From JBKPNX01 sp046732855 (lineage in GTDB: Bacteria; Pseudomonadota; Alphaproteobacteria; Geminicoccales; Geminicoccaceae): DNA of 44,342 nt. The notes beneath the pieces are model-generated. The model saw nothing but the letters and a program-made list of their open reading frames with translations. It searched no databases and was not told the origin of the DNA. This document shows positions 1-7,472 of this stretch, in pieces (positions within the stretch are counted from its first letter, which is position 1; every line of letters begins with the position of its first letter). Made by a program: the position numbers and the translations under genes. The stretch spans positions 1 to 44,342 of the forward strand of contig JBKPNX010000249.1 of the NCBI GenBank assembly GCA_046732855.1, in the 5' to 3' direction.

Positions 1-98
1 ATCACGCGAACGGGACTCTCCTCGCCGATCCAGTCGTCCAGGCATTCGGGAAACAGCGTGCTCTGCGCGCGATCCACGCCCTCGACGAACCGCTTCAT
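1..98 (-). CDS. IS1182 family transposase, N-terminal fragment
   Basis: Reading from the ATG at 98 towards the left edge gives 32 codons: MKRFVEGVDRAQSTLFPE, then CLDDWIGEESPVRV. This matches the conserved start of IS1182-family DDE transposases (MKRFxEGxDRxQxxLxPExLDDxxxEExPVRV). A purine-rich GGGGGAT lies just before the ATG as a ribosome binding site. Only the N-terminal DUF772-like region is visible; the DDE catalytic residues are beyond the window, so activity cannot be judged. The family call rests on the motif alone but the motif is distinctive. Confidence 0.8.
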   Translation of the reverse strand, partial: MKRFVEGVDRAQSTLFPECLDDWIGEESPVRV

Positions 99-175
99 CC
101 GATCCCCCGCAATTGGTGCCGGATTCATACCGCGCGAACCCTATGAAGCCAGCCGTTTTCACACAGCCAGGGTCA
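1..175 (-). mobile_element. IS1182-type insertion sequence, one end (partial)
   Basis: This is the transposase-start end of an insertion sequence that runs off the left edge. It holds the first codons of the transposase, about 55 bp of leader, and at 154-175 a sequence (cgttttcacacagccagg and following) that looks like the terminal inverted repeat of IS1182/IS5-like elements, which often carry a GTGTGAAAAC core near the tip. The outer boundary near 175 is inferred: the other end is outside the window, so neither the repeat partner nor a target-site duplication can be checked. Confidence 0.6.
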
Positions 176-526
176 GGAGCGGCCATCGGTGTCACGAGGC
201 GGCTTTGTGCCGGATAAGCGGACTTGGAGGGATCTGAAAAGCCCCGGAAACGTGCTGTTGTCTTCGCCCGCGCTCACCACCCCGCTAGCATCATTTTCCG
301 CGCATTTCTCGCCGCTTGTGATGCAGACGGCGTTGACGTCGCCCGAGACCGGCGGTCGGCATCGTGGAAGCGTCGCGCCGCGTACGCCGGAGAGACCCGT
401 GGATGCGCAGCTCGTGGTCGGCCACGGCCATGGGGTCGGCGCTGGGTGCCGCTCGGGTGCAACATATCGCGGGCCCCGGATCTCGATCGCACTCCTCGTG
501 ATCCAAGAGTCCGGCCGCGCACCCGA
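176..526. other. Gene-poor interval between the IS end and cydB
   Basis: I find no convincing gene in these 350 bases. Open frames on both strands lack a ribosome binding site and have arginine- and proline-rich, low-information translations typical of high-GC shadow frames. I looked on the minus strand directly after the cydB stop for a cydX/cydS-type small subunit (30-50 residues, one helix) and saw none. Confidence 0.6.
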
Positions 527-1540
527 TCAGTGATAGCCCTCGCCGGGGCGGACCTTGCCGCGGAAGACGTAGTAGGTGACCGCGGTGTAGCCGAGCACGA
601 CCGGGAGCAGGATCAGGGTGCCGACCAGCGCGAACGCCTGGGTCCGCGGCGGGGCGGCCGCCTCCCAGATCGAAATGGAGGGCGGAATCACGTTCGGCCA
701 CAGGCTGACCCCGAGACCGAGGAACGACAGCAGGAACAGGACCATGGTGAGCACGAACGGCAACACCTCGCGCCGCTGCCCGAGCGACCGCCAATGCCAC
801 CCCGCGATCGCCGCGGTGACGATCGGGACGGGCGACAGGTACGCGAGGTTCGGCCAGCTGAACCAGTGCGCGGCGATGCGCGGATCCATCAGCGGCGTCC
901 AGATGCTGACGATGCCGAGGAACACGAGGACCGCGAGCAACAGGCCGCGCGCGAGCGCGAAGCAGCGGTCCTGGAGCGGGCCCGTGGCCTTCATGATCAG
1001 CCAGGTGGCGCCGAGCAGGGCGTAGCCGCTGACCAGCGCCGCGCCGGTGAGCAGGCTGAACGGCGTCAGCCAGTCGAACATGCCGCCGGCGAAGCTCTGC
1101 TCCGCGACCTCGAAGCCGCGGATGTACGTGCCGAGCACCAGCCCCTGCGCCACGGTCGCGAACAGCGAGCCGAAGTGGAACGCGCGGTCCCACCAGTGCC
1201 GGTTGGTGGAAGCCTTGAAGCGGAACTCGAAGGCGACACCCCGGAAGATCAGGGCGATCAGCATGATCAGAAGCGGCAGGTAGGTGCCGGGCAGGATGAC
1301 GGCGTAGGCGAGCGGGAACGCGGCGAACAGCCCGGCGCCGCCGAGCACGAGCCAGGTCTCGTTGCCGTCCCAGATCGGGGCCACGGAGTTCATGGCGACG
1401 TCCCGGTCGGCGTCCGCGCCGAGATACGGGAACAGGATGCCCACGCCGAGATCGAAGCCGTCGAGCAGAACGTACATGATCACGCCGAGCACGATGATCG
1501 CGGCCCAGATCAGCGGCAGGTCGAGCGCGGGCGCGGCCAT
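527..1540 (-). CDS. cydB: Cytochrome bd ubiquinol oxidase subunit II
   Basis: This 337-residue integral membrane protein is the second subunit of bd-type quinol oxidase, which oxidises ubiquinol and reduces O2 to water at the cytoplasmic membrane. The N-terminus contains the diagnostic CydB helix with YVLLDGFDLGVGIL, followed by the NSVAPIWDGNETWLV motif; multiple hydrophobic helices continue to a short polar C-terminus. I place the start at the ATG at 1540 (MAAPALDLPLIWAA), four bases after the cydA stop and preceded by GGCGGAG, rather than at a longer upstream frame that runs back into cydA. It is co-transcribed with cydA. No cydX-like gene follows. Family assignment is secure; cydB versus cioB naming is a matter of subtype. 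Confidence 0.96.
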   Translation of the reverse strand: MAAPALDLPLIWAAIIVLGVIMYVLLDGFDLGVGILFPYLGADADRDVAMNSVAPIWDGNETWLVLGGAGLFAAFPLAYAVILPGTYLPLLIMLIALIFRGVAFEFRFKASTNRHWWDRAFHFGSLFATVAQGLVLGTYIRGFEVAEQSFAGGMFDWLTPFSLLTGAALVSGYALLGATWLIMKATGPLQDRCFALARGLLLAVLVFLGIVSIWTPLMDPRIAAHWFSWPNLAYLSPVPIVTAAIAGWHWRSLGQRREVLPFVLTMVLFLLSFLGLGVSLWPNVIPPSISIWEAAAPPRTQAFALVGTLILLPVVLGYTAVTYYVFRGKVRPGEGYH

Positions 1541-1544
1541 CTGC

Positions 1545-2939
1545 TCACTCCGCCGGCTCGAGGACGTCCGCCCCGGACAGGGGACGCATCGGCGTCGCAG
1601 GAACAAATGGCGGCGCGTCGCGCTCGGGCGGGACGGGACCCGCGCGCACCAGACGGAGCATGTACACCATGCCGGCCGGGAAGATGATGCCGTAGACGAT
1701 CACGAAGGCGGCGAGCGAGGTCGCCACGGCGCCCGGGGTGACCGCGGGGGTCGCGGCATCGACGGTGCGCAGCAGACCGTATACGACCCAGGGCTGGCGG
1801 CCGACCTCCGTGGTCACCCAGCCCGCCAGGAGCGCGACGAAGCCGGCGGGGCTCATGGCGATGCACAGCCTGAGGAAGGAGGGGGTGCGATAGATCCGGC
1901 CGCCACGGCGCAGCCAGAGGCTGAGCGCCGCCACCGCGATCATCAGCAGCCCGAGGCCGACCATCAGCCGAAACGACCAGAACACGATCGGCACGTACGG
2001 CCGCTCGTCGGGCGGCCATTCGTCGAGCCCGCGCACCGTGCCGTCGAGCTCGTGCGTGAGGATCAGGCTGCCGAGCTTCGGGATCGCGACCTCGTAGCGG
2101 TTGGTCGCGGCCGCCTGATCGGGCAGGGCTAACAGCACGAACGGCGCGCCGGCGCGGGTCTCCCAGTGGCCTTCGATCGCCGCCACCTTGGCCGGCTGGT
2201 GCGCGAACGTGTTCAGCCCGTGCAGGTCGCCGAGGACCAGCTGCGCCGGTGCCAGCACCGTGATCAGGCCGAGCGCCATCGACAGGCCGACCTCGCCGTG
2301 CGGTACCGCCTGCTGGCGCAAGAGCTGCCAGGCGCTGACCCCGGCGACCACGAACGCGGTGGTCAGGAACGTCGCGGTGACCATGTGCGCGAACCGGTAC
2401 GGGAACGACGGATTGAACACCACCTGCCACCAGCTGATGACGTGGAATGTCCCCTCGCGCAGCTCGTGGCCGGTCGGCGTCTGCATCCAGCTGTTGGCGG
2501 CGAGGATCCAGAACGCCGAGATCAGCGTGCCCGCCGCCACGGCGCAGGCGGCGCCGAAGTGCACCCAGCGCGGCACCCGATCGCGGCCGAACAGCAGGAT
2601 GCCGAGGAAGGATGCCTCGAGGAAGAACGCGCTCAGCACCTCATAGTGCAGCAGCGGCCCGAGCACGTTGCCGGCGCGGTTCGACAGCTCGCTCCAGTTG
2701 GTGCCGAACTGGAACGACATGACGATGCCGGACACCACGCCCATGCCGAACGACACCGCGAAGATCCTGGTCCAGAACCGGGACAGATCGCCATAGACCG
2801 TGCTGCCGCGCGTCAGCCAGACCGCCTCCAGCACGACGATCCAGGCCGCGAGCCCGATCGTGAACGCCGGGAACAGGATGTGGAACGAGATGCTGAACGC
2901 GAACTGCAACCGCGCCAGCAGCACGGGATCGAGGTCCAT
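1545..2939 (-). CDS. cydA: Cytochrome bd ubiquinol oxidase subunit I (short Q-loop type)
   Basis: This 464-residue protein is the haem-bearing subunit of bd quinol oxidase. It starts MDLDPVLLARLQFAFSISFH; the His at about residue 20 in SFHILFP corresponds to the conserved haem ligand of helix I. The periplasmic Q-loop region contains the HQPAKVAAIE motif, and a late GRQPW motif is present as in all CydA. The length (464, against about 520 in E. coli) and compact Q-loop point to the short-loop type that includes the cyanide-insensitive oxidases (CioA). A clear GGAGGGAG ribosome binding site precedes the ATG. It heads the two-gene operon with cydB. The upstream gap (2940-3080) shows no TTGA-N6-TCAA box, so anaerobic FNR/FixK control is not evident. 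Confidence 0.96.
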   Translation of the reverse strand: MDLDPVLLARLQFAFSISFHILFPAFTIGLAAWIVVLEAVWLTRGSTVYGDLSRFWTRIFAVSFGMGVVSGIVMSFQFGTNWSELSNRAGNVLGPLLHYEVLSAFFLEASFLGILLFGRDRVPRWVHFGAACAVAAGTLISAFWILAANSWMQTPTGHELREGTFHVISWWQVVFNPSFPYRFAHMVTATFLTTAFVVAGVSAWQLLRQQAVPHGEVGLSMALGLITVLAPAQLVLGDLHGLNTFAHQPAKVAAIEGHWETRAGAPFVLLALPDQAAATNRYEVAIPKLGSLILTHELDGTVRGLDEWPPDERPYVPIVFWSFRLMVGLGLLMIAVAALSLWLRRGGRIYRTPSFLRLCIAMSPAGFVALLAGWVTTEVGRQPWVVYGLLRTVDAATPAVTPGAVATSLAAFVIVYGIIFPAGMVYMLRLVRAGPVPPERDAPPFVPATPMRPLSGADVLEPAE

Positions 2940-3080
2940 GCCATCTCCCTCCGCGCCTGCCGGAATGCGCGGGCGTACGGCACGCGGATTCCATGATCAT
3001 TAAAGGCAAGATCGCCTCAGCCAAGCCGCACGATCCGCTCGTTGTCGGATTGACACTTGCGCGCCGCTCGATTCCGGTTC

Positions 3081-4406
3081 TCAGGGACCGGTGCTCCTCA
3101 GCAGCCGCGGCAGCCACAGCGCGATCTCGGGGAACAGAATGACGATGAGCAGGCCGGTGAGCTGCATCAGCATGAACGGCCACAGCGCGCGGAAGATGTC
3201 CTGCAGCGAGATCTCGGGCGGGGCGACGCTCTTCAGGTAGAACGCGGCCGGGCCGAACGGCGGCGACAGGTAACTGATCTGCATGTTCATGCAGAACAGG
3301 ATGCCGAACCAGATCGGGTCGTAGCCCAGGTTTTTGATGATCGGCACGAAGATCGGCATGGTCAGGAGCAGGATGCCGACCCAGTCCATGAACATGCCGA
3401 GCACGATCAGCACCGCCATCATCAACAGGATGACGACGATCGGCTCGAACGGCAGCTCGCCCATGGCATCGTGGATGAAGCGGATCCCGCCCAGGAGGTT
3501 GTACACGCCGATCAGGGCCGTGGCGCCGAAGGTCAGCCAGAGCAGCAGGCCGCAGGTCGACATGGTCTGCTGCATGCACTCGCGCAGCAGCTGCCAGGTG
3601 AGGGTGCCGCGCAGCCATGCGGCGAAGATGCTGCCCGCGACGCCGACGGCGGCCGCCTCGGAGACGGCGGCGACGCCGGCGTAGATCGCGCCGAGCACCG
3701 CGAACGCGATGCCCATCGGCAGGACCAGGCCGCCGAGCAGCCGGAACTTGGCGCCAAGCGACATCGCCCGCTCCGCGGCGGGCAACGGGGGGCCGAGCTC
3801 GGGGCGAAGGCCGCAGCGCACCAGGGTGTAGACCAGATAGATGCTCGCCAGCAGCAGCCCCGGCATGACCACGGCGATGAACAGCTCGCCAATCGGCACG
3901 TTCGCGGTCAGGCCGTAGAAGATCAGCACGATCGAGGGCGGGATCATGGTGCCGAGCGAGCCGCCGGCGCAGATGATGCCGATCGCGAGGTTCCGGTTAT
4001 AGCGCAGGCGGAGCATCTGGGGCAGCGCCACGAGGCCGAGCAGGATGATCTCGCCGCCGATGATGCCGGTCGTGGCCGCCATGAACACTGCGGCGACGAG
4101 CGTCATCGCGCCGACGCCGCCGGGCAGGCCACCCGCCCACACGCTCATGGCGTCGTACAGATCGCGCGCCACCCCCGAGCGATCCATGATCGCCGCCATC
4201 AGCAGGAACATCGGCACCGACAGCAGGACGTAGACGTTGACGAAGCCGTAGATCCGGCTGGCGATCAGCTGGATCGCGCTCCAGCCGAAGAACGCCCAGG
4301 CGAAGGCGACCGCAACGAAGCCGAGCGAGAACGCTAGCGGCACGCCCATCGCGAGCAGCAGCAGCAGCGAGCCGACCATCAGGACGGTGATCAGCTCGAT
4401 GCTCAT
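3081..4406 (-). CDS. dctM: TRAP transporter large permease (DctM family)
   Basis: This 441-residue, highly hydrophobic protein is the ion-coupled translocation subunit of a tripartite TRAP transporter. It shows the DctM pattern: about twelve predicted helices, an early AMGVPLAFSLG segment, the GLPGGVGAMTLVAA segment, and GGSLGTMIPPSIVLIFYG, which is nearly invariant in the family. It starts 10 bases after the dctQ stop on the same strand, so LysR-dctQ-dctM look like one transcript. The substrate cannot be read from the permease; it depends on the binding protein, and the nearest DctP is encoded in a separate unit at 6414-7433. Family call is secure. Confidence 0.94.
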   Translation of the reverse strand: MSIELITVLMVGSLLLLLAMGVPLAFSLGFVAVAFAWAFFGWSAIQLIASRIYGFVNVYVLLSVPMFLLMAAIMDRSGVARDLYDAMSVWAGGLPGGVGAMTLVAAVFMAATTGIIGGEIILLGLVALPQMLRLRYNRNLAIGIICAGGSLGTMIPPSIVLIFYGLTANVPIGELFIAVVMPGLLLASIYLVYTLVRCGLRPELGPPLPAAERAMSLGAKFRLLGGLVLPMGIAFAVLGAIYAGVAAVSEAAAVGVAGSIFAAWLRGTLTWQLLRECMQQTMSTCGLLLWLTFGATALIGVYNLLGGIRFIHDAMGELPFEPIVVILLMMAVLIVLGMFMDWVGILLLTMPIFVPIIKNLGYDPIWFGILFCMNMQISYLSPPFGPAAFYLKSVAPPEISLQDIFRALWPFMLMQLTGLLIVILFPEIALWLPRLLRSTGP

Positions 4407-4416
4407 GGACCTGTGT

Positions 4417-4914
4417 TCATTGCCAGGGACTGGCCCGTTTGCGGATCAGCTCGACCAGGAGCGATGCGGTCTGGAGCGCAAGCAGAGCGGTGCCGAGGAA
4501 AAACGCGGTGCGGATCACCATCGGCATCGGGAAGTCCCAGGCGCGGCCGCTGCGCTCCACGCGCATGATCGAATCGATGGCCTGCGCCCCGGCGAACCAA
4601 CCGAGGCCCAGCAGATAGACGAGGCCGACGAGGAGGCCGATCAGATCGCACGCGCGTTGCGCCGGGCGCGGCAGCGCGTCGTAGATGAAGGTGATCCGGA
4701 TGTGGTCGCGCCGCTGCAGCGCGTAGGCGCCGCCGAACAAAAAACAGATCGCGCCGAGCATGATGGTGGAATCGTGGACCCAGATGGTCGGGGCATCGAA
4801 CACCGAATCCATCATGACCTCGTAGCAGGTGAACGCGGTCGAGATCAGGAACAGCCAGGCGAGGCGGTCGCCGAGCGCCCGCGACAGGCGATCCACCGGC
4901 GGCAGGTCAGACAT
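4417..4914 (-). CDS. dctQ: TRAP transporter small permease (DctQ family)
   Basis: This 165-residue protein with four predicted membrane helices is the small subunit that joins DctM in the TRAP membrane complex. Helices are visible around LAWLFLISTAFTCYEVMM, STIMLGAICFLFGGAYAL, the LIGLLVGLVYLLGLGWFAG segment and the AFFLGTALLALQTASLLVEL segment, with the QRRDHIRITF motif after helix 2 that is typical of DctQ. I choose the ATG at 4914 because the longer frame runs into the LysR gene and gives no membrane-protein sequence. The start overlaps the end of the upstream LysR gene by 8 bases (4907-4914), which suggests translational coupling. Confidence 0.9.
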   Translation of the reverse strand: MSDLPPVDRLSRALGDRLAWLFLISTAFTCYEVMMDSVFDAPTIWVHDSTIMLGAICFLFGGAYALQRRDHIRITFIYDALPRPAQRACDLIGLLVGLVYLLGLGWFAGAQAIDSIMRVERSGRAWDFPMPMVIRTAFFLGTALLALQTASLLVELIRKRASPWQ

Positions 4915-5842
4915 GGGCCTCGGCCGGGGCGCCACCGGGGGGATCGCTGCCTGGGGTGTCCGGAGCGGCGAGACGGCGGTGCAGGCCGCTGCCGACGACA
5001 TCCATGAAGGCGCGCACGCGCGCGGTGCCTTTGAGCGCCTTGTGGGTGACCAGCCACAGCTCGCGGGTGAGCTCGGGCACCGGCGGCAGCACCCGGCGCA
5101 CCCCGGGCTCCGGGTCCGCAAGGTAGCAGGGCAGGACGGCGAGGCCGAGGCCGGCCGCGGCCGCCACGAGCTGGTTGATCAGGCTGCTCGAGCGGTAGGC
5201 GATCGCGGCGTCCGGCACCATCTCGGCCAGCCACTCCGCCGCCCGCGCGGGCACTCCTGCGGCGTCCCAGCCGATCACGGCGTGGCGCGCCAGATCCGTT
5301 GGCCGGGCTGGCGCGCCATGCTCGGCCAGGTAGCCGGGCGCGGCATAGATGGCCCAGGCGAGGTCGGCGAGCTTGCGTCCGAACAGGTCGCCCTGGCTCG
5401 GGCGGGTCGCGCGCAGGGCCACGTCCGCCTCGCGCCGGGCGAGGTCGAGCTGTCGGTTGTCGATCACCAGCTCGATCTGTATGCCCGGGTGCAGGCCGCG
5501 AAAATGCGCGATCTCGCCGGTCAGGAGGCGAAACGCCAGGGTCTCGGAGCAGGTGACGCGCAGGCGCCCGCACAGGCGCGTGTCGCGCCCGGTGATCTCG
5601 CGCTCCGCGGCCAGCGCCTCGGCCTCGACCCGCTCGGCCGCGCCGATCAGCCGCTCGCCCGCCTCGGTCGCGACATAGCCGCCCGGCAGGCGCTCAAACA
5701 GCTGCACGCCCAATTTGTCCTCGAGCGCGTTCAGGCGGCGGAACATCGTGGAATGGTTGACGCCGAGCGTACTACCCGCGCCGCTCAGACCGCCGGCGCG
5801 CGCGATCGCCAGGGCATAGCGCAGATCGTCCCAGTCGAGCAT
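4907..5842 (-). CDS. LysR family transcriptional regulator
   Basis: This 311-residue regulator has an N-terminal winged helix-turn-helix (residues 1-60; the recognition region reads GVNHSTMFRRLNALEDKLG) and a C-terminal periplasmic-binding-like effector domain. The fold of the second half is of the type that senses small organic ligands. It ends in an 8-base overlap with dctQ, so the regulator is made from the same transcript as the transporter membrane subunits. It is divergent from the rhodanese gene at 5965, with two copies of a TTGC-N6-GCAA dyad in between, the nearest lying directly before its own ribosome binding site (AAGGAG). Autoregulation and control of the rhodanese gene are therefore likely, by inference. 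The inducer is unknown, perhaps the TRAP substrate. Confidence 0.93.
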   Translation of the reverse strand: MLDWDDLRYALAIARAGGLSGAGSTLGVNHSTMFRRLNALEDKLGVQLFERLPGGYVATEAGERLIGAAERVEAEALAAEREITGRDTRLCGRLRVTCSETLAFRLLTGEIAHFRGLHPGIQIELVIDNRQLDLARREADVALRATRPSQGDLFGRKLADLAWAIYAAPGYLAEHGAPARPTDLARHAVIGWDAAGVPARAAEWLAEMVPDAAIAYRSSSLINQLVAAAAGLGLAVLPCYLADPEPGVRRVLPPVPELTRELWLVTHKALKGTARVRAFMDVVGSGLHRRLAAPDTPGSDPPGGAPAEAHV

Positions 5843-5850
5843 CGCGCTCC

Positions 5851-5905
5851 TTGCATTGCCGCAAACGAGATTACCAATCTTGCATTTTGTCTTGCCTTAG
5901 CGCAA
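5851..5905. promoter_or_regulatory. Paired LysR operator candidate, two TTGC-N6-GCAA dyads
   Basis: Two 14-bp dyads with identical arms lie in the divergent LysR/rhodanese gap: ttgcattgccgcaa at 5851-5864 and ttgccttagcgcaa at 5892-5905. Both contain the T-N11-A core expected of LysR-type sites, and the centres are 41 bp apart, close to four helical turns, which would put both on one face of the DNA. The first abuts the LysR ribosome binding site, consistent with autorepression. Binding is inferred from pattern and position. Confidence 0.55.
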
Positions 5906-5964
5906 CGCATAGCATCGCCTGCGTCAGCTCAGACACGACGTACACCGCAGCGGAGAAAGCCCAC

Positions 5965-6315
5965 ATGATCAGCACCATCACCCGCGACGAGCTGAAGGCC
6001 GCGCTCGAGGGACCGGCCAGGCCGGTCCTGGTCGAGGCCCTGCCGGCCAGATACTATCTGGACAAGCACCTGCCCGGCGCGATCAACATCCCACACGATG
6101 AGGTCGACGCGCTGGCGCCGACCCTGCTGCCGGACAAGAACGCGCCGATCGTGGTCTACTGCGCGAACGGGCCCTGCCGAAACTCCGGGATCGCAGCCGC
6201 CCGCTTGGCCGAGCTCGGCTACACCAAGGTGCGCGACTACCACGAGGGGAAGGCCGACTGGATCGAAGCCGGCCTGCCGGTCGAGAGCGGGCCGGGCGTG
6301 CGCGCCGCCGCCTGA
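5965..6315 (+). CDS. Rhodanese-like domain protein
   Basis: This 116-residue protein is a single-domain rhodanese (sulfurtransferase fold). It carries the LPGAINIPHDE segment of the CH2A motif and an active-site loop, YCANGPCRNSG, with Cys66 in the catalytic position followed by Cys71 and Arg72. A CX5R loop containing a second cysteine differs from the usual CX4R thiosulfate loop, so the substrate may not be thiosulfate. I use the ATG at 5965, preceded by GGAGAAAG; an upstream in-frame ATG at 5851 lies inside the operator and lacks family similarity. It is divergent from the LysR gene and probably under its control. Whether it supports the TRAP substrate pathway is not known. Confidence 0.88.
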   Translation: MISTITRDELKAALEGPARPVLVEALPARYYLDKHLPGAINIPHDEVDALAPTLLPDKNAPIVVYCANGPCRNSGIAAARLAELGYTKVRDYHEGKADWIEAGLPVESGPGVRAAA

Positions 6316-6413
6316 GATTCGGCGCCCGGGTCGGGCGGCGTTGTGCCGCCCGGGCCTGGGAGCCCGAGCAACGCCGCAACCGTCCAGCCCACCGGGGCGG
6401 TCCCTGCGCCTCG

Positions 6414-7433
6414 CTACAGCAGCCCGTGTTCCTTCATGTACGCGACGTGGCTGTCGTAGATGCGCTTAGCCATCTCGCTCTTTTCCGCCCACTCCGCCCA
6501 AACCTCCTGCGCCACCTCGCGCAACTCGCGCCGCTCCTCGCGGCCCCAGTTGATCAGCGTCGAGGGATCGCGTTTGGCGGCGTAGCTCTCATCGAGCTCC
6601 CGATTGGCTTGGATGCTGTCCTGGTTGAACGCGATCGTCGCCTCCTGAAGCACCTGCTTGAGGTCGTCGGGCAGGCTGTTCCAGACGTCGAGATTGATCG
6701 ACACGTCCGAGGCCGGCATGGAATGGATGCCCGGGTAGATGGCGTATCGCGCGATGTCGCCGTAGCCGAGCTCGTCGTTCATGCCGAGCGTGCCCCAGTC
6801 GGTCGCCTCGACCTTGCCGCGCTCGAGCGCGGTGTAGACCTCGGTGCCGGGCAGGGTGGAGACGCCGACGCCGAGCTTGCGCCAGAGGGCTGCGCCCATG
6901 CCTTCGGGCGAGCGCATCTTGATGCCATGGAAGTCCTTGATATTGCGCAGTGGCATCTTGGACGGGATCGACTCCGCGCCCCACAATACCGGGCCGATGT
7001 AGTACGCGTCGTACTGCGCGTACAGGTCGCGGGCGACGTCGATGCCGCCGCCATGGTAAAACCAGTCGGTCAGCTGCTCGGGGTTTTCGTAGCCGGCGTT
7101 GAAATCGGAGAGGAGCGCGAACGCCGGGTCCTTGCCGACGAAGTAGCCCGTGCCACCGTTCATGCATTGGATGATGTTGGCGCTCAGGGCATCGAGCATC
7201 TCGCCTGGTGGCACCACCGCGTCCACCGGTAGCGCCTCGATTGCGATGCGGCCGCCCGACTTGTCCTGAACGCTTGCGGCGAAGCGCTCGAATGCCTGCT
7301 GATTGACCGTGCTCGGCTGCCAGAACGACTGGCACTTCCATTCGTACTCGGCGGCACCGGCGCTGGCGCCCAAGCCGAGCGCCGCTGCAGTCGCGATGCC
7401 GGTCAGCGCGGCGCGCCATCTGCAACCTGACAT
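6414..7433 (-). CDS. dctP: TRAP transporter substrate-binding protein (DctP family)
   Basis: This 339-residue periplasmic protein delivers ligand to the DctQM permease. A signal peptide is visible (ALTGIATAAALGLGASAGAA, cleaved near residue 28). The mature part has the family pattern, including FHGIKMRSPEGMGAALWRKL with the conserved Arg that binds the ligand carboxylate, followed by LPGTEVYTALERGKVEATDW. The ALERG..EATDWG spacing resembles the TakP/2-oxoacid branch rather than the C4-dicarboxylate branch; this is an inference. A GGGAGA ribosome binding site precedes the ATG. It starts 39 bases after the phyH stop on the same strand, so the two are probably co-transcribed, which suggests that PhyH acts on the imported compound. 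Confidence 0.93.
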   Translation of the reverse strand: MSGCRWRAALTGIATAAALGLGASAGAAEYEWKCQSFWQPSTVNQQAFERFAASVQDKSGGRIAIEALPVDAVVPPGEMLDALSANIIQCMNGGTGYFVGKDPAFALLSDFNAGYENPEQLTDWFYHGGGIDVARDLYAQYDAYYIGPVLWGAESIPSKMPLRNIKDFHGIKMRSPEGMGAALWRKLGVGVSTLPGTEVYTALERGKVEATDWGTLGMNDELGYGDIARYAIYPGIHSMPASDVSINLDVWNSLPDDLKQVLQEATIAFNQDSIQANRELDESYAAKRDPSTLINWGREERRELREVAQEVWAEWAEKSEMAKRIYDSHVAYMKEHGLL

Positions 7434-7472
7434 TTTGCTCTCCCTGACGCTGATTGGGTCTGTCGCCCGTTG

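Noticed and set aside
224..1687. Long plus-strand open frame of nearly 490 codons opposite cydB
   Set aside because: Composition is arginine/proline/glutamate rich with no family motif. It is a shadow of the clear CydB gene on the other strand in high-GC DNA.
2940..3080. FNR/FixK box in front of cydA
   Set aside because: attgacacttgc (about 3050) has one half-site only; no TTGA-N6-TCAA dyad is present.
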